Assembly (NCBI RefSeq): GCF_026013645.1
Contig: NZ_CP110224.1
Coordinates: forward strand, 806,001 to 870,000
DNA from: Virgibacillus natechei
GTDB lineage: Bacteria; Bacillota; Bacilli; Bacillales; Amphibacillaceae
Length of the DNA: 64,000 nucleotides
Reading direction: 5' to 3'
Shown: positions 51,103 through 60,956 of the stretch, in pieces
How the letters are laid out: every line of letters begins with the position of its first letter
How positions within the stretch are numbered: position 1 is the stretch's first letter
Position numbers and translations under genes: made by a program
Notes under the pieces: model-generated
Databases searched by the model: none
What the model was told of the DNA's origin: nothing
What the model saw: the letters and a program-made list of their open reading frames with translations, nothing else

Positions 51103-51609
51103 GTGAAAAAGCTTAAGTTATTCTGTGTCCCTCATGCTGGAGCAAGTGCAAGTATTTATTATAAATGGCTCCATTATTTAGATAGTTCTATGATTGAACT
51201 AATTCCCTTGGAGTTAAAAGGGCGTGGTACAAGGCTAGATGAATCATATTATGTGGATTTTGAAGATATGTTAAATGATTTGTATAAAATGGTAATAAAT
51301 TCTTTGTCAGACGAGAAATATATGGTGTTTGGACATAGCATGGGTACATATGATGCATTTCAGTTGGAAAGTATGATTGAAAATAATAATGGCATAAGTG
51401 CAGAGCATATGTTTCTTTCTGATATTACCGCTTTGATGAGGTTATGTGACGTGTACGATATTCCACTAGCTACAAATATGGGGTCAGCGGAGATTCTAAT
51501 TCTATCATTGGAACGAGGAGATTTAGAATGGCGTAATATTATCCATGAAGAAAAAGAAAAAGAACTAAATTTACTTATTGAGTCAATCAAGTCTCATTTC
51601 TATGGATAA
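51103..51609 (+). CDS. Truncated type II thioesterase (GrsT/SrfAD-like)
   Basis: 168 residues. The N-terminal half is a clear type II thioesterase: [29 protein letters not shown] and the nucleophile elbow [14 protein letters not shown]. Full-length members have ~240 residues with a catalytic Asp and a GGHFF histidine near the end. Here the sequence diverges after MFLSDI and ends without a GGH motif, so the catalytic triad is incomplete. These enzymes edit stalled NRPS/PKS carrier domains, but no such cluster is near. GTG start at 51103, AAAGGAG 11 bases upstream. Probably a decaying remnant. Confidence 0.7.
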   Translation: MKKLKLFCVPHAGASASIYYKWLHYLDSSMIELIPLELKGRGTRLDESYYVDFEDMLNDLYKMVINSLSDEKYMVFGHSMGTYDAFQLESMIENNNGISAEHMFLSDITALMRLCDVYDIPLATNMGSAEILILSLERGDLEWRNIIHEEKEKELNLLIESIKSHFYG

Positions 51610-51693
51610 ATGTATGTAATGAAAACTAAACTATGCTAAACGGCCAAACTGTTATAAGGCGTTGTAAGAATAGATCACTAAAAATTTCCGAGA

Positions 51694-51744
51694 AGCACTT
51701 CATAATAGTCAAAGTTTTTTATGACTAATAGAGGTGTTTTTAAT
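51694..51744 (+). terminator. Possible terminator upstream of the AraC-GH39 gene
   Basis: CACTTC...AGTCA / TGACT...GAGGTG with one G:U pair, followed by TTTTT. Confidence 0.5.
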
Positions 51745-51873
51745 CTGTATTTTTTCAATTGCTTTATCTATAGATTACAGAAGTTTATACGACATCTAAT
51801 TTGCAACTCAAATTGTAACGAAATATTTTTTATGCTAAGGTAAATTTAAAACTCTTTAGGAAGAGGAATAATC

Positions 51874-54375
51874 ATGCAATATCAATATGAACAAATAGAT
51901 TATCAGGTTGATTTACCAATTAACATTTTCACACATATCGTAGAACAATTCCCTTATCATTGGCACGAAGCAACTGAAATTCTTTTCGTGCTCGAAGGTG
52001 AACTGGAAATCAGGGTTAATCAAGATAACTTCCATCTTAGAATGGGTGATATTTTCCTAGTAAATGAAAATGAGCTTCATTTTATTAACTCTAAGACAGC
52101 GTTTGGACAAACAAATGTATTAGCACTGCAATTTGACAACAGGTATTTTAAGAAACATGGAATTGATGTTGAACAAAAAAGATTTTATTTGAACTCAAGT
52201 GAAGTTGAGGAAGACTCTATGTTTGCCTTAGATGAAATAAAATATATCCTAGCCAATATGATGGATCTCGTGTTGAATCAGAAAAATCTTTACCAACTTA
52301 AGGTCAAAATCATGTTATTGGATCTTGTGGTCATTCTTTTGGAACATTTTGAAATATCAACAAAACCAATTAAAAAACGGATGGAAGATGATCAAAGACT
52401 CGTAGAAATACTTCAATATATGAATAGACATTGTATAGAAGCGCATTTGGGATTACAGGATATAGCAAAAGAGTTTTCACTAAATGCTCATTACCTTTCC
52501 AGATATTTCAAAGCAAATGTGGGGGTATCTTTTAAAAAATACTTAGATAATATGCGCTTAAACAAATCATTGTTTACTTTACGAACAACAGATGAAACAG
52601 TTACTGAAATAGCTCTTAAATTTGGATTCCCAGACAGTAAATCCTATTATAGAGTCTTCAAGGAAGTATTAGGGATAACGCCAATGCAGTATCGAGAACA
52701 ATATCGAGTAAAACTCGAAAAAGGCATCATAAAAGATTATCTTAGTATTAATAGCAAGGATTCTTTCGTAAGTCTATTTAAACATCTTGATCGTAAAAAT
52801 AGTAGGGTCCCAATAAATAAAAGGGAAACTAAAACAATTGATGTTGCTAAGTCCTTGAATAAAATTAATCGTTCCTTCACTAAATTAATGACTTTTGGCT
52901 TTGCTCCCCATGCTTTGAGAAAAGATTTTTATGATCAATTGAAACAGGTTCAGGATGACATTGGATTCGAGTACATTCGATTTCACGGGGTTTTTTCAGA
53001 CCAGCTCTTAGTATACAATGAGAAATTGGATGGATCCTATTATTTTAACTTTAATCACATTGATTCTCTTTTGGATAATTTACTTGATGTCCGTTTAAAG
53101 CCTTTTATTGAAATTGGTTTTATGCCAAAAGATTTAGCAAGTACTGCAGATAAGGTTTTTTGGTGGGATGCATTTGTATCACCACCAAAGGAAATGGGCC
53201 GATGGCTTAATTTACTGGATGCTTTTTTCAGACATTTGATTAATCGATATGGACTGCAAGAAGTTAGAACATGGTATTTCGAGTTCTGGAACGAACCAGA
53301 AGTACAACACTTTTGGGGCGGTACAAGACAGGAGTTCTTTACCTTTTATGCTGCGAGCTATAGATGCATTAAAGCAATTGATCCTGAAATAAAAATTGGT
53401 GGATTTGGAATCATTGACTTTTCAGAGCAACAAAATTGGCTAGATGATTTTGATGCTTTTGTAAAGAATGAGAAGGTTGGTGTGGATTTCTTTTCTTTTC
53501 ATGTTTACAATCTATCCAGAAATCTTTCACATGAATCCGAACCATTACAAACAGAAGAAACAGGAACCATTATACAAGAAATAGCTAAAACTACTGGCAT
53601 TATTCTCGGTGATAAAAATAATTTTTCATTATGTATTGACCATATCATTAATAAGAACAAAGGATTGTCATCATTAAATAAAGAATTATGGATAACGGAA
53701 TGGAACGCAAATAGCGATAGCAGGGACCTGGTACATGACACATGTTATATGGGAGCCTTTATCACTAAAAATGTTATCAAAAACTTTGAAAAAGTTAAAG
53801 GAATGGGTTTTTGGACATTTACAGACATATTTGATGAGTTTCAATTGGAGCAGCCGATCTTCCATGGAGGTTTTGGATTGATGACCTATAATGGTATCAA
53901 GAAAGCTGGCTATCATGCATTCTTCTTCCTAAGCAAACTCGGTGAATACTTAATTTCCAAAGAAGAAGATATGATTGTCACTAATAATGGTGAAGATTAC
54001 CAAATTTTACTATTAAATTATAGCGAACCCAATTATTTATACAGAAAATTTGATTATTCGCAACTGTCGTCAACTAGTCGCTATAAGGTATTTGAAAATG
54101 AACGCGTTAGGTCATTTCAATTAACATTGGAGGGCTTACATGGTGAATATATAATTAAGAAGCAGTATGTTAATAGGCAGCAAGGGTCTTCCTATGATGC
54201 CTGGGTAGATATCGGAGCACCAAGTGTTATGGACAATGATACAATCAATTATGTTAAAGGAAGGGCGGAACCAGGAGTTAAACTACAGGATATATACGCA
54301 CAAGAAAATTATAGTCTGGAAACATTCTTACAGCCTCATGAAATACAATTGATTGAAATAAAGCGTCGTTATTGA
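51874..54375 (+). CDS. AraC-family regulator fused to a GH39-type glycosidase
   Basis: 833 residues in three parts. Residues ~10-125 form a cupin sensor (PYHWHEATEILFVLEGELEI). Residues ~180-285 form an AraC double HTH (LQDIAKEFSLNAHYLSRYFK and VTEIALKFGFPDSKSYYRVF). Residues ~330-740 form a GH39 (xylosidase-like) TIM barrel with acid/base E474 in FEFWNEPEV and nucleophile E609 in WITEWNANS, followed by a beta-rich C-terminus. Both catalytic glutamates are present, so the barrel may be active or may serve as sugar sensor. No signal peptide: cytoplasmic. It likely controls nearby sugar genes such as the two GH3 genes downstream (inference). Confidence 0.88.
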   Translation: MQYQYEQIDYQVDLPINIFTHIVEQFPYHWHEATEILFVLEGELEIRVNQDNFHLRMGDIFLVNENELHFINSKTAFGQTNVLALQFDNRYFKKHGIDVEQKRFYLNSSEVEEDSMFALDEIKYILANMMDLVLNQKNLYQLKVKIMLLDLVVILLEHFEISTKPIKKRMEDDQRLVEILQYMNRHCIEAHLGLQDIAKEFSLNAHYLSRYFKANVGVSFKKYLDNMRLNKSLFTLRTTDETVTEIALKFGFPDSKSYYRVFKEVLGITPMQYREQYRVKLEKGIIKDYLSINSKDSFVSLFKHLDRKNSRVPINKRETKTIDVAKSLNKINRSFTKLMTFGFAPHALRKDFYDQLKQVQDDIGFEYIRFHGVFSDQLLVYNEKLDGSYYFNFNHIDSLLDNLLDVRLKPFIEIGFMPKDLASTADKVFWWDAFVSPPKEMGRWLNLLDAFFRHLINRYGLQEVRTWYFEFWNEPEVQHFWGGTRQEFFTFYAASYRCIKAIDPEIKIGGFGIIDFSEQQNWLDDFDAFVKNEKVGVDFFSFHVYNLSRNLSHESEPLQTEETGTIIQEIAKTTGIILGDKNNFSLCIDHIINKNKGLSSLNKELWITEWNANSDSRDLVHDTCYMGAFITKNVIKNFEKVKGMGFWTFTDIFDEFQLEQPIFHGGFGLMTYNGIKKAGYHAFFFLSKLGEYLISKEEDMIVTNNGEDYQILLLNYSEPNYLYRKFDYSQLSSTSRYKVFENERVRSFQLTLEGLHGEYIIKKQYVNRQQGSSYDAWVDIGAPSVMDNDTINYVKGRAEPGVKLQDIYAQENYSLETFLQPHEIQLIEIKRRY

Positions 54376-54398
54376 TCAAAGTTAACTAGGAAATAATT

Positions 54399-54440
54399 AC
54401 AAATGGGTATTCTCGTGGAATATGGGAATACCCATTTTGT
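54399..54440 (+). terminator. Terminator after the AraC-GH39 gene
   Basis: AAATGGGTATTC (54401-54412) pairs with GAATACCCATTT (54426-54437), then TTGT. The intron remnant begins directly after it. Confidence 0.8.
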
Positions 54441-54861
54441 GTGTGCCCGGCATGTCTAACAACTCAAAAAATAATTGAGGTAACAACAGGTTGGATCAAC
54501 TACTATGTGATTAGTTATATGAAAGGTTATATCAAAAGTATTGATCAATGGATCAGATGAAGGACTAGACAAATCATATGGAAACGCTGGAAAAAGATTA
54601 AGACGAAATATAAGAGTCTTATGAAACTCAAAGTGCCTAAACAAAAGGCTTGGGAATGGGCAAACACACGCAAGGGGTATTGGCGCATCGCGTGTCGCTT
54701 TATTTTACACCGATCCTTACAAATAAAATTCTCAAAGAGATGGTTTAAAGAATTTAAACCATCTCTTTGAGAAAGCACACTCAAGCTATTGAACCGCCGT
54801 ATGCGGGTCCGTACGTACGGTGGTGTGAGAGGTCGGGGGTTAATACCCCCTCCTACTCGAT
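54441..54861 (+). mobile_element. Deleted group IIC intron remnant
   Basis: The 5' end GTGTGCCCGGCATG and the 3' domain V/VI (GAACCGCCGTATG...GTACGTACGGTGGTGTGAG, then GGGGTTAATACCCC and CTACTCGAT) match, from memory, the Oceanobacillus iheyensis group IIC intron. Most of the ribozyme and the reverse-transcriptase gene are deleted. Only the maturase end survives in frame (about 54493-54770: KAWEWANTRKGYWRIAC), with a UGA at 54558. Insertion just 3' of a terminator hairpin is the known class C target preference. Confidence 0.88.
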
Positions 54862-55091
54862 TTTATAAAGTCAATAATCGGAATAGCAAAACTTAAATAA
54901 TGGAATGTTTCTGATGGGGTTGTATTATATATTGGAGTTATAGGAAAATGAATCTCTCACAAACAATTAATTTCATCTCTCGTAAAAGGGAGTGGGGATG
55001 GAATAGGTCTTAAGATTAAGTAATAGGTTAATCTCGCCACACCTACCAAAGAAGAAAAAGTAACGGCAGATACCATTTTTATTACGATAAA

Positions 55092-55105
55092 TGAAAACGT
55101 TATCT
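55092..55105. promoter_or_regulatory. cre-like site (CcpA) upstream of the GH3 genes
   Basis: TGAAAACGTTATCT matches TGWAANCGNTNWCA except for the last base. It lies ~195 bases before the first GH3 gene. The rest of 54862-55298 shows no gene. Confidence 0.5.
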
Positions 55106-55298
55106 TGTCACTCTAATATGCAATTAAAAATTGGTGTTCAAAAACTATATTTAGTTGTGGATGACAAGTTTCATAAAAAGTTTAAAAGCATTTGACCATG
55201 AAAGTATTCAGTATAACAGAGCTTAATTTAAATAGCGTTCACAACAAATGGTTGCTGGATATTTTTTGAAATAAAAGTACAAAGTTGGAGGGGACATC

Positions 55299-58052
55299 AT
55301 GTTTGAATACTTTAAAAAAAGAAAAACTAAAAAAAAAGAAATACTACAACGTGTAAGGGAAGATAAGGCAAAGCGTAAAGAAAGAAAGCAAGAAATTGCC
55401 TCTTTGCCAGAATCAGAACGAAAGGCAGAAATTGAAAGCGATAAACTTTTGCGAAAAGAGCAGAAGCAACAAAGAAAAGAAGAATTGAAATCTTTAAGGC
55501 GTAAAGAAAGAAAAGTTGCGAAAAAAGAAGCTAAGATGTATAAAAAATTAAAAAATAGACCAAGACGTTTCACTGGCTGGTCAATTTTTGCTGCAATGTT
55601 ACTAATTATTGGTGTAACATTTGGACCAACAGTTACAAGCATAGTTGAGAACGTGACTGGTAAACATATTACAATTGATACAACAAGTGAAGAAGCTATC
55701 AAAGCTAGAGAAGCGGCAGATGTTGTATCAGAAGAGATTGCGAATGAAGGATTAGTACTTTTAAAAAATGAAAATAACTCACTTCCATTAGCTGATAAAA
55801 AAATCAACGTATTTGGTTCTACTGCATATAGTTTTAAATATGGTGGGGGCGGGTCTGGTTCATCAGACCAAACGCGTGCTGTAAATTTATTTGATGCACT
55901 TGAGAATGCAGGCATTGAATATAATCGCGAATTAGATGATTACTATAAGGGATTACCAGAATTAGAAGAAGTAACAGGAAATTCGGATACTGGTATCGTT
56001 CAAGTAATTAAAGGAATGTTAGGTAGTGGTGACGAGGAAGCTGGTGAACCAGATGTATCCGATGAAGCACTCACTCAAGCGAAAGAATTCTCTGAAAATG
56101 CGATGATTGTCGTCCAGAATGAAGCTGTAGAAGCATCAGATGTAAGTAAGGATGAATTAGAACTATCAGATGAAATGTATGACTTAGTTAAAAAAACGGC
56201 GGAGAACTTTAATAATGTGACCATCGTTGTAAATGCTGGTAATACTTTAGAATTAGGATTTGTTGAGGAATTTCCAAGTATTCAGTCTGTTATTTGGACT
56301 GGAACACCAGGACCATTTGGAACGAACGCACTTGCTAAAGCATTATCAGGAGAATTAAATCCTTCGGGGCGTATTACTGATACGTACGCTTATGATGTTG
56401 AATCTTCACCAGCAAGTGAAAATTTCGGAGACTATCAGTATGAGAATTTGGATAAATCTTACCTTAACTATGAAGAAGGAATTTATGTAGGATACAGATT
56501 CTATGAAACTTTCTATCAAGGAAATGAAGAAGGCTATAATCAAACTGTTCAATTTCCTTTTGGCTCTGGTCTGAGTTACACAACTTTTGATTGGGAGGTA
56601 GTAAATGAACAATTAGACAATGAATCCATTGAATTACAAGTAGAAGTTACAAATACAGGTGATGTAGCTGGTAAAGAAGTCGTTCAAGTTTATTATTCTC
56701 CTCCTTATACACCGGGTGGAATTGAGAAGTCTGCCATCAACTTAGCTACATTTGCAAAAACGAGATTATTGGAACCTGGAGAGTCTGAAGAATTAACGAT
56801 TACGCATGATATAAGAGATATGGCTTCTTACGATATGGAAAATGAGAACTATATTTTAGAAAATGGAACATACGAGATTAAACTTGGTAAGAATGTCCAT
56901 GAAATCGATAGCACATTAGACTTTGAATTATCGGAAGATATTGTTTACGAAACAGATATGGATACAGGAACAGAATACAAAAATCGTTTTACTCAATCAG
57001 AAAATGACTTAACAGTTCTTTCTCGTAACGATTTAGAAGGAACATACCCATCTGATCAAGACGATTCAAAAGTTGCAAGTGATAAAATCATTGAAAGAGT
57101 TCAAGGCCATGATTTTAATGATGATGTGGAAATGCCTACGACAGGTGCTGAGAATGGAATTGAATTAGAAGATTTACAAGGATTGGATTATGATGATTCT
57201 TTATGGGATGAATTTTTAGACCAATTGACAGTAGATCAAATGATAGATTATGTATCAGAAGCTGCTTATCATACTAAAGAAATTGATGAACATGGTATTC
57301 CAAATACAGTTCTAATGGATGGACCTGCTGGATTCAACTATTTCTTTGAGCAATTTGAAGCAGGTGCTTACCCAACAGAAATCGTTATTGCTTCAACTTG
57401 GAATGAAGATTTAGCCTACGAGATGGGCGAATCGATTGGACAAGAGGCAAATGCATATGGAATTCACGGATGGTACGCTCCAGCTCTTAATATTCACCGT
57501 TCACCACGGGGTGGAAGAAACTTTGAATATATGTCAGAAGACCCTGTATTGAACGGCATGATCGGCTCGGGTATGGCGAAAGGTGCACAAGAACAAGATG
57601 TCACCGTATTTATGAAACATTTTATAATGAATGAGCAAGAAACAAATGCACGCTCAGGAATGCTAGTATGGTCTAATGAACAAGCAATGCGAGAAATTCA
57701 CCTGCGGCCCTTCGAAATGACTGTCAAAAACGCTGAGGTAACTGGTGCAATGAGTAGTTTCTCTTTTATTGATGGGAAATGGGCAAATCCTGAGTTATTA
57801 AATGGAGTGCTGAGAAATGAGTGGGGCTTTGAAGGTGTAGTATCTTCTGACGCAGTTTTTGGATTTATGGAAGCACCACAAGCCGTTACATCTGGTAATG
57901 ATCTAATGTTAGATATTTTATCGGCTCCAAAACAAAAGCAGCTTTTAGAAGAAGCATATGATGAGCATCCAGAAGCAATTACAGTAGGACTTCGAGATAG
58001 CGTTCATAACGCACTATATGCAACACTTAAAACGCATATTTTTAACCAATAA
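55299..58052 (+). CDS. Membrane-anchored GH3 glycosidase with swapped domain order
   Basis: 917 residues. Residues 1-90 are a very basic/charged, probably coiled-coil cytoplasmic stretch. Residues ~93-113 form one transmembrane helix, putting the rest outside. The GH3 C-terminal domain (NEGLVLLKNENNSLPL) and a fibronectin-III-like domain (VEVTNTGDVAGKEVVQVYY) come first. The GH3 N-terminal TIM barrel comes last (TVDQMIDYVSEAAYH, VLMDGPAGFNYF, NFEYMSEDPVL, VFMKHFIMNEQE), with the nucleophile Asp 851 in VVSSDAVFG. This is a circular permutation of the usual order. Substrate probably a beta-glucoside or xyloside. GGAGGGG precedes the ATG. Confidence 0.88.
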   Translation: MFEYFKKRKTKKKEILQRVREDKAKRKERKQEIASLPESERKAEIESDKLLRKEQKQQRKEELKSLRRKERKVAKKEAKMYKKLKNRPRRFTGWSIFAAMLLIIGVTFGPTVTSIVENVTGKHITIDTTSEEAIKAREAADVVSEEIANEGLVLLKNENNSLPLADKKINVFGSTAYSFKYGGGGSGSSDQTRAVNLFDALENAGIEYNRELDDYYKGLPELEEVTGNSDTGIVQVIKGMLGSGDEEAGEPDVSDEALTQAKEFSENAMIVVQNEAVEASDVSKDELELSDEMYDLVKKTAENFNNVTIVVNAGNTLELGFVEEFPSIQSVIWTGTPGPFGTNALAKALSGELNPSGRITDTYAYDVESSPASENFGDYQYENLDKSYLNYEEGIYVGYRFYETFYQGNEEGYNQTVQFPFGSGLSYTTFDWEVVNEQLDNESIELQVEVTNTGDVAGKEVVQVYYSPPYTPGGIEKSAINLATFAKTRLLEPGESEELTITHDIRDMASYDMENENYILENGTYEIKLGKNVHEIDSTLDFELSEDIVYETDMDTGTEYKNRFTQSENDLTVLSRNDLEGTYPSDQDDSKVASDKIIERVQGHDFNDDVEMPTTGAENGIELEDLQGLDYDDSLWDEFLDQLTVDQMIDYVSEAAYHTKEIDEHGIPNTVLMDGPAGFNYFFEQFEAGAYPTEIVIASTWNEDLAYEMGESIGQEANAYGIHGWYAPALNIHRSPRGGRNFEYMSEDPVLNGMIGSGMAKGAQEQDVTVFMKHFIMNEQETNARSGMLVWSNEQAMREIHLRPFEMTVKNAEVTGAMSSFSFIDGKWANPELLNGVLRNEWGFEGVVSSDAVFGFMEAPQAVTSGNDLMLDILSAPKQKQLLEEAYDEHPEAITVGLRDSVHNALYATLKTHIFNQ

Positions 58053-58067
58053 TATTACTTGTTTGAG

Positions 58068-58096
58068 TAATAAGGCGGGCTATGTCCGCCTTATTA
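58068..58096 (+). promoter_or_regulatory. Intercistronic stem-loop between the GH3 genes
   Basis: TAATAAGGCGG and CCGCCTTATTA form a perfect 11-bp stem with a seven-base loop and no T tract. It may stabilise the upstream mRNA or partly terminate. Confidence 0.6.
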
Positions 58097-58124
58097 CCAA
58101 TAACTTCGGGGGTCTGTGCAGATA

Positions 58125-60455
58125 ATGAAACATAAAAATATAATTAAACAAATGACTTTGGAAGAGAAAGCTTCCCTCATGTCTGGAAAAAACTTTTGGA
58201 ATACCAAGGCTATTGAACGTCTTGGTATTCCATCCATTATGCTAACCGATGGGCCACATGGACTGCGTAAACAAGGCGGGAAAGCTGATCACCTAGGATT
58301 AAACAAAAGTTTACCAGCAACTTGTTACCCAACAGCAGCATCGATAGCAAATAGTTGGGATAAGTCGCTTGTATATGATGTAGGACAAGATATCGGTAAG
58401 GAAGCTCGTAGTGAGAGAGTAAGTGTCTTACTTGGGCCCGGTTTAAATATTAAGCGTAATCCATTATGTGGGCGTAATTTTGAATATTTCTCAGAAGATC
58501 CATATCTAACTGGTGAACTTGCTAGTGAAATGGTAAAAGGAATTCAGTCTAATGGTATTTCAGCTTGCCCTAAGCATTATGCTGTCAATAGTCAAGAACA
58601 TATGCGAATGACAATTGACGAAATTGTAGATGAACGTTCGCTTAGAGAAATTTATTTAACGGGCTTTGAAAAAGTTGTAAAAGAGAGCGAACCTCATACG
58701 ATAATGTCTTCTTATAATAAGGTAAATGGCGAATATGCTAATGAAAATCAACATTTAGCGAATGACATTTTGTATTCTGAATGGGGATTTGATGGCGTTG
58801 TTGTAACGGACTGGGGTGGAAATAATGACCGTGTTGCCGGATTAAAAGCTCATAACCAGTTAGAAATGCCATCTACTAATGGAATTACAGATAAAGAAAT
58901 TGTTGATGCAATACATGCAGGAACATTAGATGAATCAACATTAGATGAATCAGTAGATCAGCAGTTATCTCTTATAGATAAAGTACGATTAGATGATAAA
59001 GAATTAGTACAAGTAGATTATGAAGAGCACCACAATAAGGCAGTTGAAGCTGCCCGTCAGTCTATGGTGCTGCTAAAGAATGAAAAAAATATTCTTCCGC
59101 TTAAAGCCGGAACAGAAGTAGCAGTTATTGGTGATTTTGCAAAAAATCCAAGATATCAAGGGGCAGGGAGTTCTTTAATTAATCCCTATAAGTTAAGTAA
59201 TCCACTTGACCATTTACAAGATTCTTTTAATATAGTTGGTTACGCACAAGGATTTAAACGTATGGGAGGAAAGAGTAGTAAATTACTGAAAGAAGCAACA
59301 AGTCTTGCGGAGTCTGCTGAAACAGTCATTTTATTTATCGGTCTTGATGAAAGTAAAGAAGCAGAAGGGGTAGATCGAGAAGATTTAAAATTACCTCAAA
59401 ATCAACTAGACCTTATTGAATCTGTAGTAAAGGTAAATAAAAATGTTGTTGTTGTTTTAGCTGGTGGTGGAGCACTTGAATTACCATTTGCAGATCATGT
59501 ACAAGGTATTTTACATACCTACCTTTCTGGGCAAGGTATTGGGGAAGCTGCCGTTGATCTTCTTCTCGGTAATCACAATCCAAGTGGTAAGTTAAACGAA
59601 ACATTCCCAATTCAATATACTGATGTGTCTTCCTCTGCATACTATCCGGGAGATCAAGCAACAAGTGAACATAAAGAAGGGTTATTCATCGGTTATCGAT
59701 ACTTTGACACAGCTAATTTAGCAGTGCGTTATCCATTTGGATACGGGCTATCTTATACTACTTTTGAATATAGCAATATTGAAATCGATGGTTTAACTGT
59801 AAGTTTTGATCTGACAAATACAGGTGAAATGGCTGGAGCAGAAATTGCGCAGTTATATATTGAAAAGATAGATTCGAAAATTTTCCGTCCGAAAAAGGAA
59901 TTGAAAGGATTTGATAAAGTCTACTTGGCTTCTGGTGAAACGAAGCGAGTTGCATTAACGTTAACAGAAAGAGATTTTTCTTACTATAATCCTGAAATAA
60001 AGGATTGGGAAATTGAATCAGGGAATTATAAGATTCAAGTAGGCAGTTCCAGTCAAGAGATTCATGTAGAAGATACTATTGAGATGGATGGTGTTTCTCC
60101 ATCTATATTCTTAAAAAATGAATTTCCACACTATGCATTGGCAAATGTAAAGGATATCCCTGATTCAGAATTCGAGAAAATATTAGGGAGAAAACTTCCA
60201 TCTACAAATTGGAATCGTGATAAAGATTTAGGAATGAATGACACGATTAAACAGGCGCAATATAAGAACTGGATAGGAAAAATGCTATATAATTCTATTA
60301 TGTTTTTCCATGTTTTTTTCAAAAAGATTGGAAAACCATTAATGGCAAATAACGTGTACTTTATTATAAACATGCCATTTAGACAAATTGATCGTTTTAC
60401 AGGTGGGAAAGTTAGTAAAAAGAATGTTGAAGTATTTTTACGATGGATTAATTGA
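58125..60455 (+). CDS. GH3 beta-glucosidase-like enzyme, canonical domain order
   Basis: 776 residues, no signal peptide. The N-terminal TIM barrel (MLTDGPHGLRKQ, RNFEYFSEDPYLTG, CPKHYAVNSQE, nucleophile D229 in VVVTDWGGN) is followed by the GH3 C-terminal domain (SMVLLKNEKNILPL) and a fibronectin-III-like domain (FDLTNTGEMAGAEIAQLYI). An extra ~110-residue C-terminal extension ends with MPFRQIDRFTGGKVSK. Cytoplasmic, so it would act on imported oligosaccharides that the anchored GH3 begins to trim (inference). The frame is open from a GTG at 58116; GGGGG at 58108 favours the ATG at 58125. Confidence 0.9.
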   Translation: MKHKNIIKQMTLEEKASLMSGKNFWNTKAIERLGIPSIMLTDGPHGLRKQGGKADHLGLNKSLPATCYPTAASIANSWDKSLVYDVGQDIGKEARSERVSVLLGPGLNIKRNPLCGRNFEYFSEDPYLTGELASEMVKGIQSNGISACPKHYAVNSQEHMRMTIDEIVDERSLREIYLTGFEKVVKESEPHTIMSSYNKVNGEYANENQHLANDILYSEWGFDGVVVTDWGGNNDRVAGLKAHNQLEMPSTNGITDKEIVDAIHAGTLDESTLDESVDQQLSLIDKVRLDDKELVQVDYEEHHNKAVEAARQSMVLLKNEKNILPLKAGTEVAVIGDFAKNPRYQGAGSSLINPYKLSNPLDHLQDSFNIVGYAQGFKRMGGKSSKLLKEATSLAESAETVILFIGLDESKEAEGVDREDLKLPQNQLDLIESVVKVNKNVVVVLAGGGALELPFADHVQGILHTYLSGQGIGEAAVDLLLGNHNPSGKLNETFPIQYTDVSSSAYYPGDQATSEHKEGLFIGYRYFDTANLAVRYPFGYGLSYTTFEYSNIEIDGLTVSFDLTNTGEMAGAEIAQLYIEKIDSKIFRPKKELKGFDKVYLASGETKRVALTLTERDFSYYNPEIKDWEIESGNYKIQVGSSSQEIHVEDTIEMDGVSPSIFLKNEFPHYALANVKDIPDSEFEKILGRKLPSTNWNRDKDLGMNDTIKQAQYKNWIGKMLYNSIMFFHVFFKKIGKPLMANNVYFIINMPFRQIDRFTGGKVSKKNVEVFLRWIN

Positions 60456-60855
60456 TAAGACAAGATAAATTGGAAAGAGGTTTGCGACCCACATCAATAA
60501 TCAACACAATTGACTGATGGATAACTAAGAAAGGCGATACTTGTTGTTGAGGTATTGCTTTTCCGAAAGCATATTCGTAATGTGAGTTTTATTGCTAACA
60601 TCTTGCTAACGCCATCCAGTGAAAAACCATAAATTCTAGTTAAAGATGTTATAGACAGAATTTAACAAAACCTTGATATACCGCACTTTTATCACAGAGA
60701 ATGAACGATATTACACACTCTCACCTTACGGGTGGCATGATGTAAATCATTGCCCAATACACCGATATGCCAATGTTTTTAGAGGTTTTATAACTTCATA
60801 ACACCTAAAAATATCACAATAAAGTAACATATAATATTTAATTTTATATTGAAAT

Positions 60856-60905
60856 GGACGTTTTCGTATTAGTTACTAACTTTTACGGAAGCGTCTTTTT
60901 TATTT
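60856..60905 (+). repeat. Terminator-like repeat, copy 2
   Basis: GGACGTTTTCGTATTAGTTA, then CTAACTTTTACGGA and GCGTCTTTTTT, the same layout as 45889-45935. Confidence 0.6.
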
Positions 60906-60956
60906 CATAGGAAACTATAGAATTTAAATGCTGTGGATAACTTAGTTACCGGAATA

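Noticed and set aside
55223..55915. A 230-codon minus-strand frame opposite the 5' end of the first GH3 gene
   Set aside because: Antisense to the basic N-terminal segment and start of the GH3 domain; no family features and no RBS.
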